A stretch of DNA of 64,000 bases, from contig JAWRVZ010000054.1 of assembly GCA_037043235.1 (NCBI GenBank), forward strand, positions 3,290,001 to 3,354,000, in the 5' to 3' direction. The stretch comes from Rhodeus uyekii (taxonomy: Eukaryota > Chordata > Actinopteri > Cypriniformes > Acheilognathidae). The translations under genes and the position numbers were made by a program. Positions 1 to 10,400 of the stretch are shown piece by piece. Under the pieces are notes generated by a model. That model was not told the origin of the DNA and ran no database searches. It saw nothing but the letters and a program-made list of their open reading frames with translations. The first letter of the stretch is position 1. Each line of letters starts with the position of its first letter.

Positions 1-200
1 TTACTCTCCAGAACCTGCTCCCTTTTCCTTTTGGAAGATTATGATGTAACTGTTAATACATTTTAGGAACTAATGTCACTCTTCAACTATCTACTGTCTG
101 CAACTAATGTCAATCTCCAACTCTATAGTTAAGAAAACGAAATGTTTGTATTATGTTATATTAAAAAGATCATTTTCCTGATTTATTGTTTTCTCTGCAG

Positions 201-681
201 GTATATATGTTTGTTCCCAATGTGGACATCCCCTCTTTTCAAGCAGATCCAAATATGCCCATTCCACCCCCTGGCCTGCCTTCACAGAGACCATTCGAGA
301 GGACAGTGTCACAAAAATGATGGAGACATTAACAGCCTACAAGGTCAGATCAGATTCAAAAACATTAGTTCATATTTAAAGACACCACAGATATGATCAT
401 ATGTGCTCATGTATGTTTACATGCATGTGCAGGTTCTGTGTGGCAAGTGCGGTAATGGACTAGGCCATGAGTTTCTGAATGATGGGCCGGAGGAGGGCTT
501 ATCACGTTTTTGAATATTCAGTCACTCGCTTAAGTTTGTCCCAAAAGGTAAGTCATCACTGTATAATTTTCTGTACAATACAGCAGTATCACGTGGATTT
601 ATACTTATTTATTAACCACAAGTAACCACTTGAATTAATTCTCAAACTTTTTTCTTATCAGATAAGGTTGACAAGCACTAA
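201..681 (+). CDS. msrb1: Methionine-R-sulfoxide reductase B1 (selenoprotein), 3' part
   Basis: MsrB1 reduces methionine-R-sulfoxide in proteins, with selenocysteine as the catalytic residue, in cytosol and nucleus. Three exons are visible: 201-343, 433-547 and 662-681 (stop TAA 679-681), all with AG/GT borders and matching phase. The protein starts at GIYVCSQCGHPLFSSRSKYA and contains PWPAFTETI and CGKCGNGLGHEF; CSQC and CGKC are the two zinc-binding Cys pairs of the family. An in-frame TGA at 511-513, in the context SRF-U-IFSHSLKFVPK, sits where vertebrate MsrB1 has Sec, and the frame continues through a spliced exon to DKVDKH-stop, so TGA is read as Sec and is not a stop. The first exon (about 18 residues) lies upstream of the window. 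Zebrafish-type fish can have two copies, so the a/b assignment is open. Family identity is near certain. Confidence 0.95.
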
Positions 682-1620
682 GCGAGGTGATTGTCCGTGT
701 CGATGAGGCTGCTGTTGCTTGCACACTGGTAACCGGATGTTCAGCTCATGAAGTGGACAAGGAAAAGCCCCGGATTGGGGGTCCTGTTTACAGATATATT
801 ATGATCATCATGGACACCAAAGAGACTAATGTATTTGATATATTTTTATACAGGTCTGCATAAGCTATATGAAAATGTGCATGATTTGCTCATGAATTAA
901 GGAAAATACTTACTGATCTTGAATATTGCTGATGTAAAATGTTAACTCTGAACCTTTAATAAAGCAATTTACAGTATGTGTCATTATCAAGATTATTATT
1001 AGGCCTATTATATTATTATTAACAACAATACAATACTTTTAACATTATAATAATGTCATTACTATATATATACACATACATACAGTAATATATACAGTAA
1101 ACTTGAAATTGCCTGAAAACATGTTACATCTTTGCCTATTAAAAAGAAACAGCTGAACATCAGTTCACCAATAAAATATTTTGTTTAAATTGTTACTGCC
1201 TCAAGTTTTTATTTTGTAATAAATGTATAAATACTCAAAACACTAACTTGATTACATTTCTTGGTTTTAATGAGTGGAACATTAATTACATACATAATTA
1301 CAAAAATACATAGAAATTAAAATAATATTTTTCTTCATCTTTTTTTTTTTTTTTGATAGTGGCAAGTTTTTTGTTTAACCAGAAAATATTAAACAACATT
1401 AAGTGTAACTGAAACACGAATTTTCAATTGATTTATATAAACTGCCTCATTTTGGAGCGGACTGTTTCTCTATTATTGTGTTCGCCAAAAGTTATATAAT
1501 TATATTATTGTATTCCTACATAAATTATTGAAAGTGTACATATAAACGGTCTTTTAATTTTGTTTTGCGCTATGAAAATATTAATCAAAACAATTATGTT
1601 TGCTTAATTTGTTTTCTTAA
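682..1620 (+). other. msrb1 3' UTR and intergenic spacer
   Basis: After the msrb1 stop, a poly-A signal AATAAA lies at 958-963 and probably ends the transcript. The rest is AT-rich with no open frame or recognised repeat; a T-run lies near 1340-1354. Confidence 0.6.
691..765 (+). promoter_or_regulatory. Candidate SECIS element in the msrb1 3' UTR
   Basis: A selenoprotein mRNA needs a 3' UTR SECIS hairpin. Ten bases after the stop there is an ATGA (703-706), a GCTG (708-711) that can pair with CAGC (742-745), an apical hairpin with unpaired AA (731-732), a TGA (749-751), and an outer GTCC (693-696) that can pair with GGAC (755-758). The order fits the SECIS plan, but helix II is imperfect as I fold it by eye. 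Another site in the 3' UTR is possible. Confidence 0.42.
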
Positions 1621-1750
1621 ATATTAGCAGTGACATCATGTCTTGAACCGCCAAAATGACGCCGTTCCCGCTCGTGAGAAACGGTCGCATTCCATCCCAG
1701 CTCGAGAGACGCTTCACTCATTTATTCATTCTCCGCGCGACCTTGACTTT
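1621..1750 (+). promoter_or_regulatory. Likely meiob promoter / non-coding first exon
   Basis: This stretch is richer in GC and CpG than its AT-rich surroundings (CCGCC, CGCGCGACC) and ends in a donor-like site, TTT/GTAAGAAC at 1750/1751. A non-coding first exon here would splice to the acceptor at 2007-2008, two bases before the first meiob ATG. No TATA box is evident. Inferred from composition and splice logic only. Confidence 0.4.
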
Positions 1751-2010
1751 GTAAGAACAGAGATTTCTTACTACTGTTTCTTCAGCTTAACGGGTTTTTA
1801 ATTATATAACTAGTTATATAGGTTACTAATGAAGTAACAACAAATGAAGTAACAATTAGCAGCGAAACTAATTTTACCTCAGCATAAGTTCATTGGGTCG
1901 ATAGAAATGTTGCTAGTCTTTTTGATAATTCTCATATGTAGTCGCTGTATATTATTGGAATTTCCTAGTCATGGATGTTTCTTCCATTGTGTGTCACTGT
2001 TGTTACAGCG

Positions 2011-5000
2011 ATGAAAATGACGTACGCTCCAGTACAACTGTATGTGCCAATATGTGAATTAAACATAAACATCACACACTCGGTGAGAACTCATACATAT
2101 AATAAATACATACATACATACATACATACATATACAATACAAATATCACAAGACTCTTGAGTACCTGGTTATGTTGGTATCTTAATTTTATCAGCACACA
2201 CACACACACACACACACACATAATTCATAACTGTTTATTCAAGGGTGCTTTGTTTTGTGGTGATTAATGGCTTCAAAGAAAATGTGACTTTTAAAGCCTG
2301 TAGGAATATGTTTACAGTTCAGAAAAAATACAGCTTTTGTGTTCATTTTACAGAAGGTGGTTGGAGTAATAATTGGAAAATCTGATTCGAGAGGATTCCC
2401 AGACAGGAAAAGTTGGTTACATTACAAATATTCTGTTTTCATTTAATTGCATTTATTTATTTATTAACAGTTTTTTCAATTTGTTTCAGATGTTGGCTCT
2501 GAAAGGTTCACATTCAGCTTCACTGTTAAAGATTCACCAGAACATTTTATCAATGTGTCGGCATGGGGGAATGAGGAATACATCCAAGGACTGAGCAGTC
2601 GCTTTCAGATTGGGGATTGTGGTGAGATTTAGCAGTATTAATTGCTAATTTTAGATGTCAATTCCTTATGTCAACAAAGCTAACCTCTAATTATAGATGA
2701 CATACATAAACACTTCTAATAATAGATGAACTACTTTGAATCTGTGAGCCAAAATAGCATCTTCTGTTTTAGTTGTAATTGAAAATCCCCTCATTGTGAG
2801 CAAAGACTATGAGAAAGAAGAAAGATTTTGCCCTTCAACACCCAGGTAAAAAAGATTAAAATGAAAATTCACCTCTAACTACGGTAATAAATGTTCTGTA
2901 TCATACTGTATGTGTAAGTGATACACATATTTAATCTCAGTACCTACAGGCTGATGGTAACAGAGACTCACTCAAGCATTAGAATATGCTCAGATTTAGA
3001 AACAGAGGCCAGGATTCTGCCGCTCTTCCACATGCCAATTAAAGACCCGAGGGACTTCTATTCACTGGGAGACATTACGGCAAATGGACAGAGTCTGGAT
3101 GGACACATTATTAACATTCTAGCGGCTGTGCAATCGGTTAGATTTCAACGATATACTGATGGCCCTCCTCACGGATGTCAGGGCAGTTAACACACCATGA
3201 CATCAGTGACTGGTGGGCCAAAAAAAAGTAATTTTCCACCCTGCAGATGTACAGATTCTTTTCAGTCATAAAGATTTTGTCATCCAAAGGTCGGAGAGGA
3301 GAAATTCTTTACAAAATCTGATGGACGCAAAGGACAGAGACTGGAAATAAAACTCTTTGATGACACTGGGACATCATTTCCTTTAGTGTGGTGAGTAAAA
3401 TTGAACGAACTCAGTTTGATTTTAAAAACTAACAACAAATATCTTTGTGAAACACTAAATAAAGTGATTTTGTTTCTGTTTTCATCCAGCTGGGATAAAG
3501 AGACTATTCGGCTGGTACAAACTCTGAGACAAAGAGAAACGGGTAATTTGATTAATTGTCTGTTTGTTTTTCAATTGCAGTTTCTAATATGTTGTGACTG
3601 TAATTAATTGTACTTTTTTTCTTCTCAGTGCTGTTTATTGCAGATGCTCGCATCACCTTTGACAGTTTTCGCAGTTGTATGATAGCAACAGTGACCTCAA
3701 AAACAATCATTACCGTCAACCCTGGTAGTGATGTCATATGCTAGATTAAAGACTCTAATTAAAAACTTTCAATTTTAATATTTTAACAATCTGACATTAT
3801 TGTTAAAATCCTTATATTCTTTCAATTTCATTCTAGATACAGCAGAAGCCAATCAACTGTACACATGTATAAGGGAACTGGTAGAAGCCGGAGGACTGGA
3901 TGACCGAGACATCCTGTCAGGTGATGATGTGCCATGTAAGTCGTTTGTTCTTTATACAGTGGAACCCGGTTATCTCGACGGCCTCAGGGTTGCAAAAAGC
4001 ATAGAGACAACCGAGGATTGGGATAACCAAAAGCCAATATGGTGATTTATTTGATGAAGCGATCGGCATGCTATAAAAATGTACATACACTGTATATGTT
4101 TGCTAACAACAAAAGGCATATGTGCACCAACTAACAGCAGAGACTTACCAGTATACAATAAAAAACACCTTCGATTCTCGATACAAACCTTTAATTATAT
4201 TCTCCAACATTGCAAACACAATTTCACTCCCAGCATAAACAGTCATAACACACATAAACACATTCGCTCATAACACAGTCATTTCGCTCTGACACAGTTC
4301 TGACAGTATTGACTGGGCAAATGTAAAGCGGCCGGAAGGACCGGAAACACCAAAAATGGTCATGGCATGACGTGCACCGCGAACTAGGCGCAGTGATTGT
4401 ATCCCATCATTAGTCACGAGATAATCATGTGAAGTGCCGAATATGTCCCTCTTTTGTGCTCGAGATATCAGGGTTCGGCGACATTAAATAATCAACATAA
4501 CCGATAAGAAAATGCTAAGACAAATAGGGAGTTTGGCGTTTCCACTTCAAAAACGTCAGTCAGTCGAGATAAGTGAACTCCACTATACATCTAGATATCT
4601 ACAGTTCAGTATGTGTAATGTACGGTAGCTGATAGAGTAACACACAGTAAAACGGTATCCTTACGTTTCTTTCTCAGTGGATTCCATTACTGATGTTCTG
4701 ACTGTGAACCAACTTAAAACCAGAAGTCAAGAACATGCTGATGTCTTCCATTGCATAACATATGGATTCATCACAACTCTTGATCTGTGTTCCTCCATCT
4801 CCAAAGTCATAAGCAAGAGATGGTAAGTGTGCAATACTTAGACAGTTTTGTGCAATGACCTAATCAGGGTTCCCACGTGCCTGGAAAACACATGGACAAT
4901 GAGAAAAAAGGAAAGGAAATTCTTGTTTATTAAGTTTTTTTTCTTGTGTTTTCCTTTAGCCAAGAATAAAGAGTTTATCACTCCCTGAAACAATGAACGT

Positions 5001-6800
5001 TTGTAGCAGAAAGTGCTGTGTTCAGAGACGCTGAGGCAAAGTGTTTTGAATAAGGATGTTCAGGTCTCATACTGGCCCTTTCATCAGTTAGCTAATGTTA
5101 TTAACTACTCAAATGTTTGCAGTGAATATCAACTACTAAGCCGCTACATAACCTTAACATTAATTAATTCATTTTTATTAGTCATACGCCATGGCTCGGC
5201 ACAGCAGTGCTTTATTTAGATCTGATAGTTTTACTATTTCTATACTGAAGTTTAAAAAACAACGAATGATGCCAGCCGGTCTCGGCTGATAGGCCACTAC
5301 AGACATCAAAGGTTTCTATTCACAATGTTTTTTTACAATGTTGAGCACAGGAACGCAATGACCAATAAGAAGTGATTAAGAAGTTAATCAGAATTGGCTC
5401 AATAGCGCTCTTGATTATTAAAGGAGTCACTGTCTGTACATAACCCATTCACAGTTTGAACAAAAGTTTTATTTTTAACTCCTTGCTAAGTAAACTGCAA
5501 AGTTTAGGAGGGACATCCATATTTAAATACGGGAATGAATCCAAATTTGTGTTGATTGACTGTAATAACCACAACAACTGACAAGCACAAAAATCTGTTA
5601 TGTCAAAATTAATGTGTGCATTAAGTGTAAATTCAGACTAATAGACCTGCCACTTGTTCTGTAACAAGTACGGTATGTGTAATGTGTACTTTTCATTTAA
5701 ACCGTTTAAAGCAATGTTTACTTAAATATTTGAAGGCTACGTGCTAATTTTAATGTTATTTACTTATTATTAGCATTAATGATTCATTGACTATTGTTGA
5801 ATAATTTTATTTTCAAAAGGTTTTTTTTTTTTTTAAATAGTTAAATAGTTAAAATAAAATAGTTAAAAATGCTATGCTTTTTAAATTGGTACAGATAACC
5901 ATTTGTCTAACTTATTGTCTTATAAAAAAAAAAAAAAAAAGATTTCATAAACTGTATGTCTTTTAAAGACTTATGGAGAAATATATTACTTTTGCGCCTG
6001 ATCCTTGTCTTTTATTTCTGCTGTAGTGAAATTGAAAAAGATCACTTAAATAGAGTGGGAACCATGCCTAACATTCACAAACCTGAGTTTTAATAAACAA
6101 TTTCTCCACTAGTGCCAAATGCAAATTTCGAATCAATGAGGAGATTCAGACGTGTCCCAATGATGCCTGTCCAATTCAAGGACAACAGCTCCAGGCCACT
6201 AAAGGCTTTGACCTGCTGCTGGACATCAGCGATCACACTGGGACTTTGCAGTCGTGCAACCTGTCAGGAACAGTGGCGGAGAAAACCCTGGGCTGTAACG
6301 TGAGCGCATCTAATACTTACATTATTTCTGGTCAAGACTGTGTATGTACATTTATCAACTCACCAAATGCCTTTAACGTTTACAAATATTTTGTTTGTGA
6401 TAAAAACCTTTGTGCATTGATAACACAACCCTTCGGGTCATGTAATGTAATACTATATAATAATAACATTTAAATTAAATTAGTATGTCCGTATGTACTG
6501 TAAATAATAAAAGTAAGATATTTATTTTGACAGACAGAAGCGTTTTTGTTTCTATTGGAGTCTGAAAGGACAATTCTGCAGTGGAAGTTCCTTCTGGAGA
6601 GATGCAAAATTTATCTGAAGGTTAATCATGTTTGAATATTTGAATATTGAATATTTAAGAATGTAATTTAATATTTTATTTGTAAATGGTAGGTTCTTCC
6701 ATCTCCCAAAAGCAGAAGTGGAATGAGGGCAAGGATTTTGTCATGTGCCCCCGCTGACCCTGTTGAAGTGAAGCAAAACCTTGCCTCATTTGTGGTTTGA
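2011..6800 (+). CDS. meiob: Meiosis-specific with OB-fold domains protein (MEIOB)
   Basis: MEIOB is an RPA1-like single-strand DNA-binding protein that works with SPATA22 in meiotic recombination. Thirteen coding exons join in frame to 468 codons plus stop: 2011-2082, 2354-2411, 2490-2621, 2773-2845, 2941-3136, 3290-3390, 3490-3542, 3629-3724, 3837-3935, 4678-4822, 6113-6299, 6534-6620, 6693-6800. Human MEIOB is about 440 aa. Family blocks include VVGVIIGKSDSRGFPDRK, SAWGNEEYI, GDCVVIENPLI, YSLGDITANGQSLDGHIIN, CWDKETI, TSKTIITVNPD and SDHTGTLQSCNLSGTVAEKT. A zinc-ribbon-like CAKC...CPNDAC lies in the C-terminal OB region. The start at 2011 is the first ATG after an acceptor at 2007-2008; a second in-frame ATG is at 2017. 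Intron 9 (3936-4677) carries a pogo-like MITE. Exon 1 is the least certain part. Confidence 0.93.
3957..4585. mobile_element. Pogo/Tigger-like MITE, copy A, in a meiob intron
   Basis: The element starts CAGTGGAACCCGGTTATCTC and ends with the inverted copy GAGATAAGTGAACTCCACTA, flanked by TA at 3955-3956 and 4586-4587. CAGT(N)GAACC-type termini with TA duplications are typical of pogo/Tigger elements. No transposase frame is present. About 310 bp of the left part and 150 bp of the right part match the element at 32774-33681. It lies 21 bp downstream of a splice donor. Confidence 0.75.
4823..6112 (+). other. Large meiob intron without recognised content
   Basis: An AT-rich intron between the tenth and eleventh coding exons. 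I see poly-T and poly-A runs (5820-5834, 5924-5940) but no gene or clear transposon boundary. Confidence 0.5.
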
Positions 6801-7439
6801 TGCTGTTTTGCAACAAAGCAACACCTCATGGTTCCTCATGTGAAATCTAATAAACTATAGACTTGTATTAAATTCACTTTGGTTGAAATGCAAATGTAGT
6901 GACGAATAATATATGTTATTTTTGACATGTTGTCCCAATGTTGCGTTTGATCTTATAGTATTGTAAACTGATCTCTTCAAATTAATTAACTTGATGTATG
7001 TGTCATTGCACGTTTGATTCAAGCTAATTTTACTCAACTTTAACAAATAAAAACAGTGAATTCTGAATGCTGTGCTGCCTCGGAACTGTTTATTCAAGAA
7101 TTGTTTCTGTGTGGACGGTTTTGGATGAAGCGCCGCTTAGTTTTGACATTTGTAAATAATGTTCATTTCGCTGTTGAGATCATAGTTTTAAATTTATCTA
7201 ATCCTATTTCTAGTACATTATTCGCCCTCAGGTAAGAACATTAACGTACTTTTTTTTTTAATCAAGTTTGTGCAATTGTATCTTGAAGAGAGCATTTTTG
7301 CACCCTATTTTCATTATCTTAATCTTGTTCCCAACATAAACGATTTACAGACAACAAGCACATTAAAACGCACCGAGGCGCGTGCATGAATGCTCGACAG
7401 CCACAGCGAAGTTGTCGTTAGGTTTGGATTGAGTTCATC
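6801..7439. other. meiob 3' UTR and mlst8 upstream region
   Basis: Two AATAAA signals (6849-6854 and 7046-7051) can end the meiob transcript. The 340 bp before the mlst8 ATG becomes more CpG-rich (GAAGCGCCGC near 7120, GAGGCGCGTGC near 7375) and is the likely mlst8 promoter and 5' UTR. The two genes sit head to tail about 640 bp apart. Confidence 0.5.
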
Positions 7440-10400
7440 ATGAATGTGAATCAAGGCACCGTCGGCAGTGATCCGGTGATTCTCGCCACCGCGGGTTACG
7501 ATCACACCGTCAGATTCTGGCAGGCTCACAGCGGCATCTGCACAAGAACCGTCCAGCACCAGGACTCCGTATCCTTCACCCACAACAGCCTTGTCATGAC
7601 CTGCACTTGGGAAAATTAAGTGCGCTTAATTATATTGAATGAACACTTGTAGTGAACTCTGTAGTGAAATCTTAAAAGCATATTTTAAAAAGAACTGTGC
7701 TTGAAGATTAATTTGGCTTAAAATCCCATTTACGAGTACTAAAAGAAAGTATACTTTCACGATTATGGTTCTTAATACACTTTTAAACTTTCTATTGATT
7801 TCAAATGAGCAGTTTTGGTAACACTTTATTTTACAGTGTTCTTGTTACATGTGCTTACTGTAGTACACTGTTTCTCAACCAGGGGGTCGCGACCCCCTAG
7901 TGGGTCGCGGAACATTACAGAGGGGGTCGCGAGAGTTTTACGGTGTTCCAGGGGAGTAGCCCGATTTTTTTTTTGAAGGGGCCCATCTTAAAATGAGGGG
8001 CAAAACTGCGCCAGATTGTTGACAGGGGTGATGGGCGAGCATAACATAGGCAAGATTCGAACCTGTGCTGGGAAACCCCAATGGATTTCTAGTCTAGCGC
8101 CTTAACCACTCTGCCAGAACTAGTTATGATGCAACGCGCAGCGCGCCAATGTTGACTTTGGGGGTGCGTTGCGATCGTTTAGTGCAGCGGGCGATATGTG
8201 CTTTTAATTCCGTTTTCACAGTTGCGATTTTAAACAATTGAAAATCTGAGGGGGCCGAACATGTAAATGAGGGGGCCCAGGCCCACCCAGGCAAGCCGTT
8301 CTAATGTTCATATATCGCGTCTATTTTCGAAATTTCCGGAAAATCAGCGATATATTTCTTTTATAATATATACATACGTAATGAAAAAAGTCCGCGAAGT
8401 CGTGAATCCGCGATGGTCGAACCGCGAAGTAGCGAGGGCTCACTGTATATTAAATATGGATTTACTACGTCGGACGAAAAACCACAATGCGTTGAGTGTG
8501 GTGAGGTCTTAGCAAAGGAGTCCATGAAGCCATCAAAACGTCACCTTCAGACTAAACATCCAACATGTGTCGGTAAACCTGTGGATTACTTTGTGCGAAA
8601 GCACGATGTACTTAAAAGACAGCAAAGCAGTATTGTGTCGCTCACGACAGCTCGAACGCGCAGATCGTGCAACGAAGTTTCTTCTGCCATTTAGCACTAC
8701 CTATCTTTGCGAGTCGGGATTTTCGACGGTGACTGCAACGAAAACAAAAGGCAGGAATAGACTGACAACTTCTAGTTTGAGTGCGACACTACGAGTGGCC
8801 CTTTCCCCAATTCCACCGCGTCTGGATATCATCGTTTCAGAGCGGCAGTCTCAAATGTCACATTAACGTGTGTGAACGTGAGTGGAAATAAATAAATCAG
8901 TTCGTTTCATAGTCTGCCTAATTTTTGAAAAAGTGTTTTGTGAAATTAATTATGAGCACACACAGTATAGGTCTAACAAATTATTTCATTATTTTTCATT
9001 ACTTATTATTTACTATTTTTATTTATTTATTTCTAGCCTTAGTGGGTCGTAGGACTGTCATACAAAAAAAAGTGGGTCGCATTAGGCAAAAGGTTGAGAA
9101 ACCCTGCTGTAGTAGATTAACAGTAAATTATGAATCATCAAATGTAACTAACTAACCACAACCCTTATTGTTAAATTATCTACTTAACTTAACTAACGCT
9201 ATATAATTACATAGATATATTACATAAATACTATTTAGTATAATTTCATGGAAAAAAGTCAACTTAAAATAGTGTAATGTGTTTTCCCCCCTTTGTGCAT
9301 TTTTAAGCATTATGTTTTAATAGTTGTTTTCTTGTGCTTTTCACTTATTTAAAAGAGTTGACTAACATTTTTACATTTACATTTATGCATTTGGGAGACG
9401 CTTTCATCCAAAGCAACTTACTTTGCATTCAAGGAACACATTGAATCAGTTCTTGCTTTCCCTGTGATCAAACCCATGAGCTCTGCGTTGTAAGCGCCAA
9501 TGCTTTACTGATTGAGCTACAGGAAAGCTCATGTAACAGTACTTGATTATCATGTGAACTGTAGTGTGTTATTCAGTATTAGTATAATATAATTTAAATG
9601 TACTAAATTGCATCTTAATCATTACAAATGTGTAATTGCAAATATTTTTAAATGACGTTTCATTAACAAAGTTCGGGAGGAGCACGTTCAAAGGATTATG
9701 CAATCAACTCGTCATTAGCAATTACACCTCATCCTATCAGAATGTATATACAGACATGTTCAACTCACCTACACCTCTTGACAGTTTACGGCATCCCTCC
9801 ACCACCCCAACTCCTCACACTTAATTGTTCCTATCAAAGTCAGGATACGGGGGGAGTGCTCCAGGTTCGGGCTAAATACCGAGCTCGGAGCCCACAGCAT
9901 GCCAAATACACATACCATTTACTGCTCATGAATCATTTGTAAGTGTGAACTCGTGAAATACATGACGCAAGTTTCAGCAAAAATAACAGTTTATTTCAAA
10001 GTGTGTTTTAGTTATACATTTGTATTAGTACATTCAACAGTACTTCAGCCTTATTTGACAATCAATGTTGCAGTTCTGAAATTACATACAAAAAATGTGC
10101 TACTTAAGTGGGTCAAAACTATTTACTCTGTTTTTAATTACATTACATATCAATTTAAATATAATATATTTTTATTCAATGAAAATAGCATGCGAATAAG
10201 TGCATAAAAAAATTAAATTCAGTTTGCACTCAAGTAAATTATTTTACAGTTTAATATTTCTGTAATAAGTGCTGAAAAAAAACTTAAGTGTACTTTTTTT
10301 CATAAGGATCTGCTGGTACACAAAATACATTAAGACGCTTAACTCAAACACCAGCAGGTAAACTCTCTTGAAGTAACACCTGATAGAAGCATGATTGCTG

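Larger units (their letters stand above)
7866..9106 (+). mobile_element. hAT-family transposon relic with internal deletion
   Basis: Ends CACTGTTTCTCAACC (7866) and GGTTGAGAAACCCTG (to 9106) are imperfect inverted repeats. They are flanked by a perfect 8-bp duplication CTGTAGTA at 7858-7865 and 9107-9114, the hAT hallmark. Inside, a frame at about 8413-8694 (+) reads like the N-terminal part of ZBED/SCAND3-like hAT transposases ([26 protein letters not shown]). Another frame ending at 8864 reads like the C-terminal dimerisation region ([19 protein letters not shown]). The catalytic middle is missing, so it cannot encode a working enzyme. A tRNA-Ser-like segment and a fragment of another repeat lie in its left half. 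Confidence 0.85.

Noticed and set aside
511..513. Premature stop making msrb1 a pseudogene
   Set aside because: The TGA is at the known Sec position, and downstream coding and splice sites are conserved.
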